Positions 1-8,260 of a stretch of DNA of 25,266 nucleotides are shown here, in pieces. The notes beneath the pieces are model-generated. The model saw only the letters and a program-made list of their open reading frames with translations, had not been told where the DNA came from and did not search any database. The DNA comes from JACCXG01 sp963785755 (GTDB taxonomy: Bacteria; Acidobacteriota; Vicinamibacteria; Vicinamibacterales; 2-12-FULL-66-21): contig CAWAXG010000070.1 in assembly GCA_963785755.1 (NCBI GenBank), positions 1 to 25,266 of the forward strand, given 5' to 3'. The stretch's first letter is position 1. Every line of letters starts with the position of its first letter. The position numbers and the translations under genes were made by a program.

Positions 1-120
1 CTGGATCACGTGCAGACGGTCGAGCGCGCCAGACTCGTCTCCTTCGTTGGCGCGCTCGACGCTGCACAGATGCGGCACGTGTGTCGCGCCCTCGCGATCG
101 CTACGGGTTGCGCCGACTGA
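1..120 (+). CDS. MazF/PemK-family toxin, C-terminal fragment (cut by window edge)
   Basis: This is the last 39 codons plus TGA of a MazF-type gene whose start lies left of the window. The encoded residues, from LDHVQTVERARL to IATGCAD, are identical to the C-terminus of the complete MazF gene at 2703-3032. The DNA matches 2913-3032 at 115 of 120 positions, and all five differences are synonymous third-position changes. Similarity stops at the stop codon. MazF/PemK toxins are usually sequence-specific endoribonucleases inhibited by the antitoxin encoded just upstream; an antitoxin gene is expected left of the window but cannot be seen. The SIR2-like gene starts 12 nt downstream on the same strand, suggesting co-transcription. 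The identity of the visible part is secure through its paralog; activity of this copy cannot be judged. Confidence 0.85.
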   Translation: MDHVQTVERARLVSFVGALDAAQMRHVCRALAIATGCAD

Positions 121-132
121 GGGATCACTCCG

Positions 133-2159
133 ATGGCTACCACCATCCCCCCAAACTTCACTGATCTCATCGCCGCCCGCGGACTGGTCGTTCTCTGCGG
201 CGCGGGAATCTCGATGGCGCCCCCCTCCTCGCTCCCGAGCTGGTGGGACTTCAACCTGGCCGTGCTGCAGGCCCTCGTTCGGCGACTGGTACGGGACACG
301 AGCGGCCAGTGGGTGGAGCATCGGTTCGCCGAAGTCATCAGCCGGCGTGAACAGCTGCGTTCCTTCACCCCGGATTTCATGGCGCAGCTGATGGAAGAGG
401 AGGTCGGCCTCGATTACTTCCGGGTGCTGCAGGCGCTCGACGCGAGTGCGTGGAACGCCAATCACGGGGCGCTCGCCGGCCTCGCCGCGGCCGGCGTGCT
501 GCGGGCGATCGTCACGACCAACTTCGACTGCCTGCTCGAGCGGGCGCTCGCCGCCGGGCAGACGCCGTGCCGCGTCTACGCGACCGCGGAGTCGTTCGAC
601 GCGCTGCCCGGCGTGGTGCGCTCGCCCGTGCCCGAAGGTCTGCCCCTCATCAAGGCGCACGGCTCGGTCACCGACCCGTCGTCGATGGTCGATACGCTGG
701 CGCAGCGTGTCGCCGGGCGGCCGAAAGCGCTCGAGGAGAGCATCGCCGCCCTGCTGGAACAGTATCCATGCCTGATGCTCGGGTTTTCCGGCGCCGACCT
801 CGCGTACGACCCCGACTACCTCGGGCTGCGTCCTGCAGCCGGCCGGGGCGCGGGCCTCTGCACGCTGGTCCTGCCCGGCACCGAACCGCGGCCGCCGATG
901 CGCCAGCTTCTCGACGCCTGGGGCTCGCGCGGCTTCGTGGTCGAGGGCGCGCTGCCGGAGTGGCTCGCCGCGCTGACGACCGACCTGGGAGCGCACGCGC
1001 CAGCCGCGCCACCCGACGACACAGCGTCATCCTGGCAGGAGCGGCTCGCCGAACGGACGGAGGCCTGGGTGGACTCGTTGGGCACGGTTTCTGCGGTGAA
1101 CATGTTCACCGCGTTGGCCGACGCAAACAGCGACGCCGACAACATCCTGCGTTACCTCATGTTCTACCGCCGGTACTACCGATCCACCGAAGACGCCTTG
1201 CGGCCGCAGTACTGGCGGTTCGAGTACAACCTCGGGCGGCGGCTCCTCGATCGCGGGCTCATCGGCACGATCGACCCCGTTGATGCGGGACTCGTCCCCG
1301 AGTGGCAGCACGACGTGGAGGCTACGGCGTACGTCGATGGCTTCCAGTTCCTCGCGCGGGCGGCAGGTGACGATCTCGGACGCCTCCCGGAAGCCCAGGC
1401 GGATCTCGTGAGGCTGCTGGCGCTCAAGCTGGGGCACGGGCACGTCACCGGCAACGTGACGCAGCTCGTCGCGACGCACCTGAGCGAGCGGGCCGACCGC
1501 GCCAACTACGAGGTGGCGCTGCTCGCCGCGGAGTTCGCGGAGGAGCTCGGCGAAGTGGACAAAGGCATCCAGTACCTGTCGGCTTGCGGTGGCCGTCGCG
1601 CAGGAGCTGGGAGACGAGCCGCGACGGGCCGCGGCGCTCGCGCGGGCGGCACGGCTCCTCGGGCTTGCCAAGAGCTACGGGACCGCACGCGATCTGGCCG
1701 AGCAGGCGCTGCGGATCGCCACGGATTCTCTCGCTGCCCGTCGTAAGGGGGGATGCGCTGGCAGCTCGCGGGCAGGTCGATGTGCTCGACAGTCGCGACG
1801 CGGACGCCGTGGATCCGCTCTCGATGGCATGCGCCATCTTCCGCGAGACACTGCGCCGTCCGCGGCTGACCCTGGCGCTGTGCGACTACGCGCGCGCATG
1901 CTACTACAGTGGTTCCGCCGACGACGCGAACGGGGCCCTGAGCGAAGCGCTCGCGCTCGCGAAGCGGTTCGCTGGCCTGCGCGCCCCGGTCCTGGCGACG
2001 CAGCTGGAGCTGTTCGAGCACCAGGGTCAGCGTGACGTAGCCTTCGAGCTGGCAACCGAGCTGCTGGAGGCCGCCACGGAGGCGAAGCATAGCGCGTGGA
2101 TCCGGCGGGCGACCAGTGCGCTCGAGCGGCTCAAACCTACAAACGAGCCGCAGGCATGA
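133..2159 (+). CDS. SIR2-like NAD-binding protein with helical-repeat C-terminus (frameshifted)
   Basis: The N-terminus has the sirtuin-like signature: GAGIS at residues 23-27, TTNFD at 128-132, a His-Gly pair at 176-177 and LGFSGAD near 216-222. Stand-alone SIR2 domains of this type are often NAD-depleting effectors in anti-phage systems, so abortive defence is a reasonable inference, not shown. From about residue 330 the protein is Ala/Leu-rich and helical, TPR-like. The start ATG at 133 has GAGGG at 119-123 and lies 12 nt after the mazF stop. The open frame ends at 1746, but coding continues in the second frame from about 1585 and in the third from about 1747 to a TGA ending at 2159. Removing one T from TT at 1584-1585 and one G from the G6 run at 1747-1752 gives about 674 residues. 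Either two sequencing errors or a recently broken gene. Confidence 0.8.
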
Positions 2160-2199
2160 CCGCAACACGCGCCGCGACGCGCGACAGGCCTCGAGGGGT

Positions 2200-2398
2200 C
2201 TATTCCACCTGCTTCGCCAGGCAGGCGTAGAACCGATCCATCATCGTCCGCGCCACACCATCGAGGAGGCGCTGCCCGACTCGAGCAATCATCCCGCCGA
2301 CCTCTGCTCGCGCGGCGATGTCCACGCGCGTGCGCTCGCCATCCGGGACGAGCGTCACGCGTGCCTGTCCCTTGATGAAGCCCTGGCGGCCGCTCCGG
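2200..2398 (-). pseudogene. Truncated coxG 3'-end copy
   Basis: On the reverse strand this stretch encodes the last 60-odd residues of a CoxG protein, from GFIKGQARVTLV to YACLAKQVE and a TAG stop. It matches the end of the complete coxG (from 5676) at roughly 94-95% of bases over about 197 nt, with about ten differences. Similarity fades near 2398, inside coxG, and no start or N-terminal half is present. A weaker resemblance may continue to about 2450 with an internal deletion. It is read in the same orientation as the complete gene, so the two form direct repeats about 3.3 kb apart. It is too short to make a folded SRPBCC domain and is best read as a duplication remnant. Confidence 0.8.
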
Positions 2399-2464
2399 TC
2401 GGGCGAGCGCTTCCTCCACAGTGCCAGCCGACTCCGCGGCGGCGATCGCCAAGTTACCGACACG

Positions 2465-2487
2465 GTATATATGGTATTTTTATATAC
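2465..2487 (+). promoter_or_regulatory. Palindromic operator/promoter of the toxin-antitoxin pair
   Basis: Perfect 7-bp inverted repeat GTATATA (2465-2471) and TATATAC (2481-2487) with a 9-nt spacer, in a sharply AT-rich island of a GC-rich region. Its right arm touches the antitoxin ATG at 2488. RHH antitoxins commonly bind such palindromes to repress their own operon. The TATATA stretches could also supply the -10 element. No Shine-Dalgarno sequence fits between it and the ATG, so the message may be leaderless or very short-leadered. Confidence 0.6.
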
Positions 2488-2718
2488 ATGAAGGCTATAC
2501 AAATCACGCTGGATGACGCCTTGCTCGCCCGGCTGGACGCGGACGAGGAAGTACAACGTGATGGGCGCTCGGCAGTGCTCCGGCGGGCGGCTGACGAGTA
2601 CCTGCGCCGGCGGCGCAAACGGTCGATCGCCGAATCGTACGCCCGTGGCTACGGCCGTGCCCGCGGTCTGCGCGAGCTCGAGAGCTGGGAGCACGAGGGC
2701 GTATGGCCAGAGCCGTGA
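2488..2718 (+). CDS. Ribbon-helix-helix antitoxin (CopG/MazE-like)
   Basis: This is a 76-residue protein. It opens with a short strand (MKAIQITLDD), followed by two helices around LLARLDADEEV and RSAVLRRAADEYL and then a basic run RRRRKR. This is the layout of the ribbon-helix-helix DNA-binding fold found in antitoxins of actinobacterial-type MazEF pairs. The acidic, aromatic C-terminus (ESWEHEGVWPEP) is the likely toxin-binding tail. The ATG at 2488 is chosen because it starts exactly at the beta-strand and directly follows the palindrome at 2465-2487; longer readings in this frame run into unrelated coxG-fragment sequence. It overlaps mazF by 16 nt, so the two are translationally coupled. 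Predicted role: neutralise MazF and autorepress the operon through the palindrome. Confidence 0.85.
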   Translation: MKAIQITLDDALLARLDADEEVQRDGRSAVLRRAADEYLRRRRKRSIAESYARGYGRARGLRELESWEHEGVWPEP

Positions 2719-3032
2719 ACCGCGGCGAGATCTGGACCTACCGCTTCAAGGCGCCAGACAAGCGGCGGCCGGTTCTGGTGCTCTCCCGCCAGGAAGTGAT
2801 TCCGCTGCTCCACACGGTCATGGTCGCGCCTGTCACCTCCACACGCCGTGGCCTGCCGAGCGAAGTAATCGTCGGCACGAAGGAAGGCTTGAAGACCGAC
2901 TCTGCCGTCAATCTGGATCACGTGCAGACGGTCGAGCGCGCCAGACTCGTCTCGTTCGTTGGCGCGCTCGACGCTGCGCAGATGCGGCACGTGTGTCGCG
3001 CCCTCGCGATCGCGACGGGTTGTGCGGACTGA
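2703..3032 (+). CDS. MazF/PemK-family endoribonuclease toxin
   Basis: This complete 109-residue protein has the usual length for the family. Its features are the N-terminal RGEIWTYRF strand, RRPVLVLSR, VAPVTST, LPSEV and the DSAVNLDHVQTV segment typical of PemK/MazF SH3-like barrels. Family members cleave mRNA or other RNA at short specific sequences when the antitoxin is degraded; the cut site of this one cannot be predicted. The ATG at 2703 lies inside the antitoxin gene (16-nt overlap). Its final 39 codons are duplicated at 1-120 with only synonymous changes, so a second nearly identical toxin exists just left of the window. A hairpin follows at 3054-3084, and the next gene converges from the other strand. 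Confidence 0.9.
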   Translation: MARAVNRGEIWTYRFKAPDKRRPVLVLSRQEVIPLLHTVMVAPVTSTRRGLPSEVIVGTKEGLKTDSAVNLDHVQTVERARLVSFVGALDAAQMRHVCRALAIATGCAD

Positions 3033-3053
3033 CCCTCAGAACTCTTTGTTCGT

Positions 3054-3084
3054 CCCTAGTGACGCTTCCATAGCGTGGATAGGG
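3054..3084. terminator. Two-tier hairpin between convergent genes
   Basis: CCCTA (3054-3058) pairs with TAGGG (3080-3084), and inside it ACGCT (3062-3066) pairs with AGCGT (3072-3076) around the loop TCCAT, separated by a 3x3 internal loop. It lies between mazF (stop 3032) and the convergent regulator gene (stop 3144) and could end transcription from both sides. There is no clear T-tract, so intrinsic termination is uncertain. Confidence 0.45.
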
Positions 3085-3143
3085 TCGCTGTCTGCATTTT
3101 CGGCAGGGTGAGCGAGGAATGGCAAGCAGAAGCAGGCGCTCGA

Positions 3144-5532
3144 TCAGTGTCGAGGGTGGGGAAGAAGCGCAGCAGCTTGCGACGGCGTCGCCGTCACGCG
3201 GGAGGCTCTGACGAGGATGGGATGATCGGGATCGGCGAGTCGAAGAAGGTTGCGGACCTCCAGCGCCACGCTCTCTGCATCCTGGTGGCGGCCTGCCTCC
3301 CGATACAGCTCCGCCAACAGCACCCGGCATTTCAGCCAGCTGTTGACCTGCCAGCCTTCGCGGGTCACCGCCTCGGCCCGTGTCCGAGCCGGCCTGCTCC
3401 AGCAACCTGATTGCGCCGGCCGTATCCCCGAGGCCACGGCGGCCCAAAGCGATGTGCTCGACAACGTAATAGCGTGGCCCCATCGGATCGGGCTTGATGC
3501 TTTCGAGCAGCGCGAGGCCTTCGGCGTACCGTCCCTGCCGCACCCGCAGCTGGCCAAGCCGGTCGACCAGGGCATCGTTTGAAAACTGCGCGTCGCGCCG
3601 ACGAACCTCGCCAAGCGCCCATTCCGCTTCGGCGAACTTGTTCGCCCATATCAGCAACGCGATTCGGTATCGGAACAGGTCGAAATCCAGCCGCTTCGAC
3701 TCGAGCACGTGGCGGAGTTCTCCGAGCCGGCCGTGCTGGAAAGCGAGGCTATCGATCACCGGGCCTCGCCGATCCGCAGGCAGACGATCGGCGACACGAC
3801 GTGCATCGCCGTAACGACCGGTGCCTGTGTAAACAGCGAAGAGTCTAAACAACCACGGCACGCCTTCGTCGCTCGCCCATCGTTCTTCCTCTCGCCGGGC
3901 CGCCGCGAGCGCGCGGTCTGGATCGCCGTCGAGCCACGCGACATGCGCATCCCAGAGGCGAAGCCATTCCAGGCTGTCGACCGGCAGCGTCTCGCTTCTC
4001 GCCCCTGTCTCCTCGAGCAGCGTACGTGCGCGCTCGATTGTCGCCTGCGCGAGCTGCCGATCGCCGCGCCGCAACTGCACCTTGGCGGCATCGATGGCAA
4101 ACCCCGGGGATCGGGGTCGCACCGCTGCTGCGTGAACGACGACCCGCTCGGCGTCGTTGAAGCGGCCCAGCTGCCGGTAGACCGGGACGAGCTCGAGCAG
4201 CGTCCAGTAGTGATCCGGCGCAAGTTGCAGGAGACCTTCGTAGGCCTTCGCGGCGGCCGCGTAGTCCCGCATCTGTTCTGACCGGTAGGCGCGCCGGGTG
4301 TAGGTGAAACCCTCGATGAAGTATCGCTCGACCGCAGTGACGCCCGCGGTCAGACCAAGCGCCCGCTCGGCAATCGGCAAGTACTCTGCGGCGGGTCGGT
4401 TCTGCTGGCAGACCGCGTGGGCCAGCAGCAGCCACGCCGACGCGAACGAGGGGTCGATCGCCGTCGCCTCCTTCAAGAGCACTTCTGCCGCCGCATAAGG
4501 GCTCGTCCCCTTTGGTTGAATCCGCCAGGCCTCGCCCGCCAGGAGCATGGCCGCTCGCGAATACATCTGCAGCGCGCGTAACGACGGTGTCGTGACCTTT
4601 TCGAGCGCCTCCTTGCTCCGCTCGAGCGAGGACATCGTCTCGCCAAGCGCGCTGCGAACCTCCAACGCCTGGCGGCGCATGACGGCGACCACCGCCTCCG
4701 GCCCGCCGGCGTCGTGAGCGATATTCGTGACGGTCCGGCCGTCGAGTGGATTGGCGATGGTCGTGCTGACGACGTAGATCGGCCCGATGCGGCTGATGCG
4801 GCCGGTCACCAGGGCGCGGATGCCGCCGTCGCGGAGCGCGACCTCGCGCGCCAGTGCCGGGTCGAGCCGCTCGTCGCGCGGCTTTTTCATCAACGCGAGC
4901 GAGTCTTCAATTCGCGGCCGCGGCACGACGTTGACGAACCCGGAACCGACCAGTTCCCGCTCCAGCGCCTGCTCGAGCACGTCGTCGAACGTCGGGTCAC
5001 CGGTACGGTTCTCGAAGGGTGTAATCAGGACCCAATCCCGCGCGGTGAACGGCAGCGTCGTCGTTCGCGATGGCAGTCCCCGTGCCTGCCACGAGACCGC
5101 GGTGATCGCGATGACGATCAGGATCAAGAGAGCGAAAATCGACGCGTACGGGCGGGCGATCACGTTGATCGCGCGGGCGCGCGCCCGGGGCGATTCGTCG
5201 GGATCGATCGGTCCGACTGCCGCGATCAGGCGATAGCCGCGCTTGGGAATGTTCTCGAGGATCCGCGGGCTGTCCGCGCTGTCGGCCAGCGCCTGGCGCA
5301 GTTCGGTCACGGTGCGCGTCAGCGCGGATTCGCTGACCGCGTCAGTCCCCCATACCTCGTTGAGCAGGGTGTCCTTGGAGATGACCTGACCGGGTGCCTG
5401 CGCCAGGTACACGAGCAGGTCCATGACCCTGGGCCGGACGGCCACGGTCTGGCCGTTGCGCAACAGCCGGCACTCGGCCGGACGCACACGCCACTCGCCA
5501 ACGAAGAAATCACGTTGCGATCTGCCGCTCAT
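3144..5532 (-). CDS. Winged-helix, transmembrane, TPR regulator (CadC/ToxR-like layout; one frameshift)
   Basis: Residues about 10-105 form an OmpR/CadC-type winged helix (LLVYLAQAPGQVISKDTLL, ENIPKRGYRLIAAV). A membrane segment lies at about 129-148. Next comes a region resembling periplasmic FlgO/TolB-N domains (ITPFENRTGDPTFDDVL), then many TPR-like helices. This layout suits a membrane-bound transcription factor that senses outside the membrane. The start is set at ATG 5532 (MSGRSQRDFF) rather than 5592, because a TATAAT box at 5557-5562 lies between the two. The uninterrupted frame runs on to 2908, antisense over mazF, but the TPR pattern leaves that frame near 3377. Removing one base from CCC at 3377-3379 gives AEAVTREGWQVNSWLKC and a TGA at 3144, about 795 residues. 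It lies just downstream of coxG and may regulate the cox genes, which is unproven. Confidence 0.8.
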
Positions 5533-5556
5533 GCTGTGCACTGCCGGAGGCACGCG

Positions 5557-5562
5557 ATTATA
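5557..5562 (-). promoter_or_regulatory. Candidate -10 box for the winged-helix/TPR regulator
   Basis: On the reverse strand this reads TATAAT, a perfect -10 hexamer, in a locally AT-rich stretch about 25 nt upstream of the preferred start at 5532. A -35 partner about 17 nt further up is weak (TTCCAA-like at 5579-5584). It supports the 5532 start over 5592. Confidence 0.4.
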
Positions 5563-5675
5563 CGATGGAGGACGAATTTTGGAAGATTTCATGGGATTTC
5601 CAGGTTCGGGTTACGGATTCGCAGTAGTTGTGCGCGAACCAGGAACGTTCCCTGCACCTTGAACCATGTCAATCG

Positions 5676-6110
5676 TTATTCCACCTGCTTGGCAAGACAC
5701 GCGTAGAACCGATCCATCATCGACCGCGCCACACCATCGAGGAGGCGCTGCCCGACCCGAGCAATCATCCCGCCGACCTCTACTCGCGCGGCGATGTCCA
5801 CGCGCGTGCGCTCGCCATCCGGGACGAGCGTCACGCGTGCCTGTCCCTTGATGAAGCCTGGCCGGCCGCTCCCATCGATGACCAGCGTGTAGGCATTCGG
5901 TGGTGTCTTGTCCTCGAGCGCCACCGTTCCCTTGAAGCTGCCGGCGATGGCCGCGATGGTCACACTGAGCTCTATCTCGTAGCGATCGGGGCCGATCGGC
6001 CGCAGGCCGCCGCATCCCGGCAGACATCTGCCGATCGCGTCGGTGTCCATCATCAGATCCCACGCGCGCTCGACGGGCGCCCGGATCTCGTAGCTGGCGC
6101 TCAGCTCCAT
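5676..6110 (-). CDS. coxG: CoxG, SRPBCC-family CO dehydrogenase accessory protein
   Basis: This is an intact 144-residue protein of the normal CoxG length. It begins MELSASYEIRAPVERAWDLM, the typical first strand and helix of the START/SRPBCC fold. It contains CLPGC at 29-33 and the conserved GSFKGTVALEDKTPP segment, and ends YACLAKQVE. CoxG is associated with membrane attachment or delivery of hydrophobic partners for CoxL-type enzymes. It is the last gene of the cox cluster. Its start overlaps the coxE end by 10 nt, and no Shine-Dalgarno sequence is visible, so translation is probably coupled. The open frame extends far upstream of 6110 without stops, but only as the wrong frame of coxE. 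Its last 200 bp or so are duplicated at 2200-2398. Confidence 0.9.
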   Translation of the reverse strand: MELSASYEIRAPVERAWDLMMDTDAIGRCLPGCGGLRPIGPDRYEIELSVTIAAIAGSFKGTVALEDKTPPNAYTLVIDGSGRPGFIKGQARVTLVPDGERTRVDIAARVEVGGMIARVGQRLLDGVARSMMDRFYACLAKQVE

Positions 6111-7317
6111 GTCGCAGACCGGTGATGCACGCGCCAGGCAACGGGGCGTGTCCTGGCCGGCAGCGCGCGCAGATGATCGGCCAGCTGCTCGAGGCTCACG
6201 AGATTGTGTGCGGGCAGGAAGTCGTCCACGTGCCGCAGGGCGGCCTGCATCCCCCGGGTCAGCGGCTCGTACTGCGCGGAGCCGAGCAGCGGGTTGAGCC
6301 AGATCAGCCGCCGGCAACTTCGGCGCACGCGCGCGAGCTCCCGATTCGAGGAGCGCCGGGTCGCCGCGATCCCAGCCGTCCGAGACGATGAGCACAATCG
6401 GACCGTTCCGGATGACCCGGCGCGCCCAGTGCGTGTTGAAGGCGCGAAGCGCCTCGCCGATGCGGGTGCCGCCGCCCCAGTCCTGGACCTCACGGGCAAG
6501 GCGGGTCAGCGCACGGCTGCCCCGCCGCGCGATCAGGTGCGGCGTGATCCGCGTCAACCGCGTCGCAAACAGGAACACCTCGACGCGCGTTGCGCTCTGC
6601 GGCAAGACCGTAGACGAAATGCAGCAGCACGCGGCTGTATCGCTCCATGGATCCGCTGACGTCGCCGAGCAGCACGATCGGCCGCGGCCGTCCCGCCGCG
6701 TGCGGCGAGGAAGGTCGATGAGGTCGCCGAGCATCACGTTCCGCCGCAGAACGGGCCGGAGATCGCGGAGCGCCAGTGGAGCCGCGCTGCCAGCGGCGCG
6801 TGCGGCGGCGGCCCAGGCTCCACGGAAAGCGCTCCAGCAGCGACCGGGCGCGTTCGAGCTCGCGATCGGTGAACTCGCCGAAGTCCTTCGTCCGCGAGAC
6901 GCTCGCCGCGCTCCACGCGCCGACCGCACGCGTCGCTGCCGCTGATCCCGGCGCCGAACTCTTCGAGCTCCGCGTGGATCGGGACACCGGAGGCAGGCAC
7001 GGCCACGACGCGCGGCCGTTCACCGAGCGAGAACAGCGGCAGGCCAGGCGCCGGCGCGCGATGCGGCCGGAAGAACAGGTCGAATGCGCGATCGAACTTC
7101 GCCGATCTCGTCGTGATCGTGCACGAGCAGGCTGCGCAACGCCGCCGCGACATCGCACGGCTGCCCACGTCGACCATTCGAGCGCGCGCACCGCGTCCAG
7201 CAGGCGGCCGTGATGGACCTCGAGCCCCGCCGCGCGCAGCAGGCGTCCGAACAGGAGGACGTTGAATGGCCAGGTCTCATCGAGCCCGCGCCACGGGCCA
7301 GCGCCGCGATTGAGCAT
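6101..7317 (-). pseudogene. coxE: CoxE, von Willebrand A-domain protein (multiple frameshifts)
   Basis: Pieces in all three reverse frames make up a CoxE (VWA_CoxE) protein. They are NVLLFGRLLRAAGLEV near 7230, KFDRAFDLFF near 7090, VSRTKDFGEFTDRELERA near 6880, LRDLRPVLRRNVMLGDLIDL near 6740, the MIDAS motif GDVSGSM near 6655, VEVFLFATRLTRITP near 6570, LIVSDGWDRGDP near 6370, and the end RLIWLNPLLG. CoxE works with the CoxD ATPase in maturing the Mo-Cu site of CO dehydrogenase. Several single-base shifts separate the pieces, yet every expected block is present in order, with motifs intact and no in-frame stop within blocks. This argues for sequencing error over decay. The start is uncertain: ATG 7317, or ATG 7280 overlapping the coxD stop as ATGA. 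The end at 6101 overlaps coxG by 10 nt. Confidence 0.75.
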
Positions 7318-8224
7318 CGCCTGGATGCGCTCGCCGCGCACGGCCTGGATGTCTTCCTGGTTCTTGAGCAGGATGCCGAGCGTCTCGTCGACCGTGCTCG
7401 GCGTCGAGCTCGTCGCGATCGAGCGCCACGAGCGCCGCGGCCCAGTCCAGCGTCTCCGACACGCCCGCCGGTCTTGTACAGCTCCGCCGTCCGCAGCTCC
7501 TGCACGAACGCCGTCACCTGTTCGGCGAGCCGCGCCGGGCACCCCGGCAGCTTGGCGGCGACGATGCGGTGCTCGGTTTCCGCAGTCCGGATAGTCGATC
7601 CAGCTGTAGACGCAGCGGCGCTTCAGCGCGTCGTGGACCTCGCGCGTGCGGTTCGACGTGATGACGACGACCGGCGGCTCGGCGGCGCGGATCGTCCCGA
7701 GCTCGGGAATGGTGATCTGGAAGTCGGACAGCAGCTCGAGCAGGTAGCCCTCGAACTCTTCGTCGGCGCGGTCGATCTCGTCGATGAGCAGGACCGGCGG
7801 CCGCGCTCGCGTCTGCTCGATCGCGCGCAGCAGCGGCCGCTTGATCAGGAACGTGTCGGTGAACAGCTCTCGCGCCGCCGGCCTCGGATCCAGCGCGTGC
7901 GCGCTCTCGAGCAGCCGAATCTCGAGGATCTGCCGCGGGTAGTTCCACTCGTAGACGGCGTGGCTGATGTCGAGCCCCTCGTAGCACTGCAGGCGAATCA
8001 GCTCGGTGTCGAGCGTCGGACGCGAGCACCTTCGCCACCTCGGTCTTGCCGACGCCAGGCTCTCCTTCGAGAAACAGCGGCCGCTGCAGGCGCAGCGCGA
8101 GGTAGGTCGAGACGGCAAGCCCTCGCCCGGCGATGTACTGCCGCTCGGCCATGCGCCTGCTGCAGGTCGTCGACCGATGCCGGTATCGCGAGTCTGGGCG
8201 AGGCGTGTCGAGAGCGCAGTTCAC
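7277..8224 (-). pseudogene. coxD: CoxD, MoxR-type AAA+ ATPase (multiple frameshifts)
   Basis: This is a MoxR-family AAA+ ATPase with Walker A GEPGVGKTE, Walker B PPVLLIDEIDRADEEFEG, sensor VITSNRTREVHDALKRRC, and a lid region (LAEQVTAFVQELR, ETLDWAAALVALDRDEL). In CO dehydrogenase clusters CoxD is the chaperone-like ATPase that, with CoxE, helps insert sulfur and copper at the molybdenum cofactor. The reading frame breaks near 8150, 8019, 7578, 7465 and 7400. Removing one base at each site restores a continuous protein, for example S-T-L-D-T-E-L-I-R at 8019 and D-C-G-T-E-H-R at 7578. The exact start is unclear (about 8180-8224), because the first break falls in the N-terminus. It sits between coxM and coxE on the same strand. 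Confidence 0.8.
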
Positions 8225-8260
8225 GATCGCTGCACAGCTGCGGCTTGACCTGCGCGGCCG

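Noticed and set aside
2471..2491. Six-codon reading from ATG 2471 overlapping the antitoxin ATG
   Set aside because: Very short, lies inside the palindrome, and has no ribosome-binding site; probably chance.
2908..3143. Open extension of the regulator frame, antisense across mazF
   Set aside because: TPR character switches to another frame at about 3377; the extension is Arg/Pro/Ser-rich wrong-frame sequence opposite a real gene.
5533..5592. Upstream start (ATG 5592) for the winged-helix/TPR regulator
   Set aside because: A TATAAT box lies between it and ATG 5532, and the family N-terminus begins near 5532.
5596..5616. CAGGTTCGGGTTACGG resembling the GTTCAGG direct repeats at 17855
   Set aside because: Only a partial match without the 11-bp repeat; too weak to call a shared operator.
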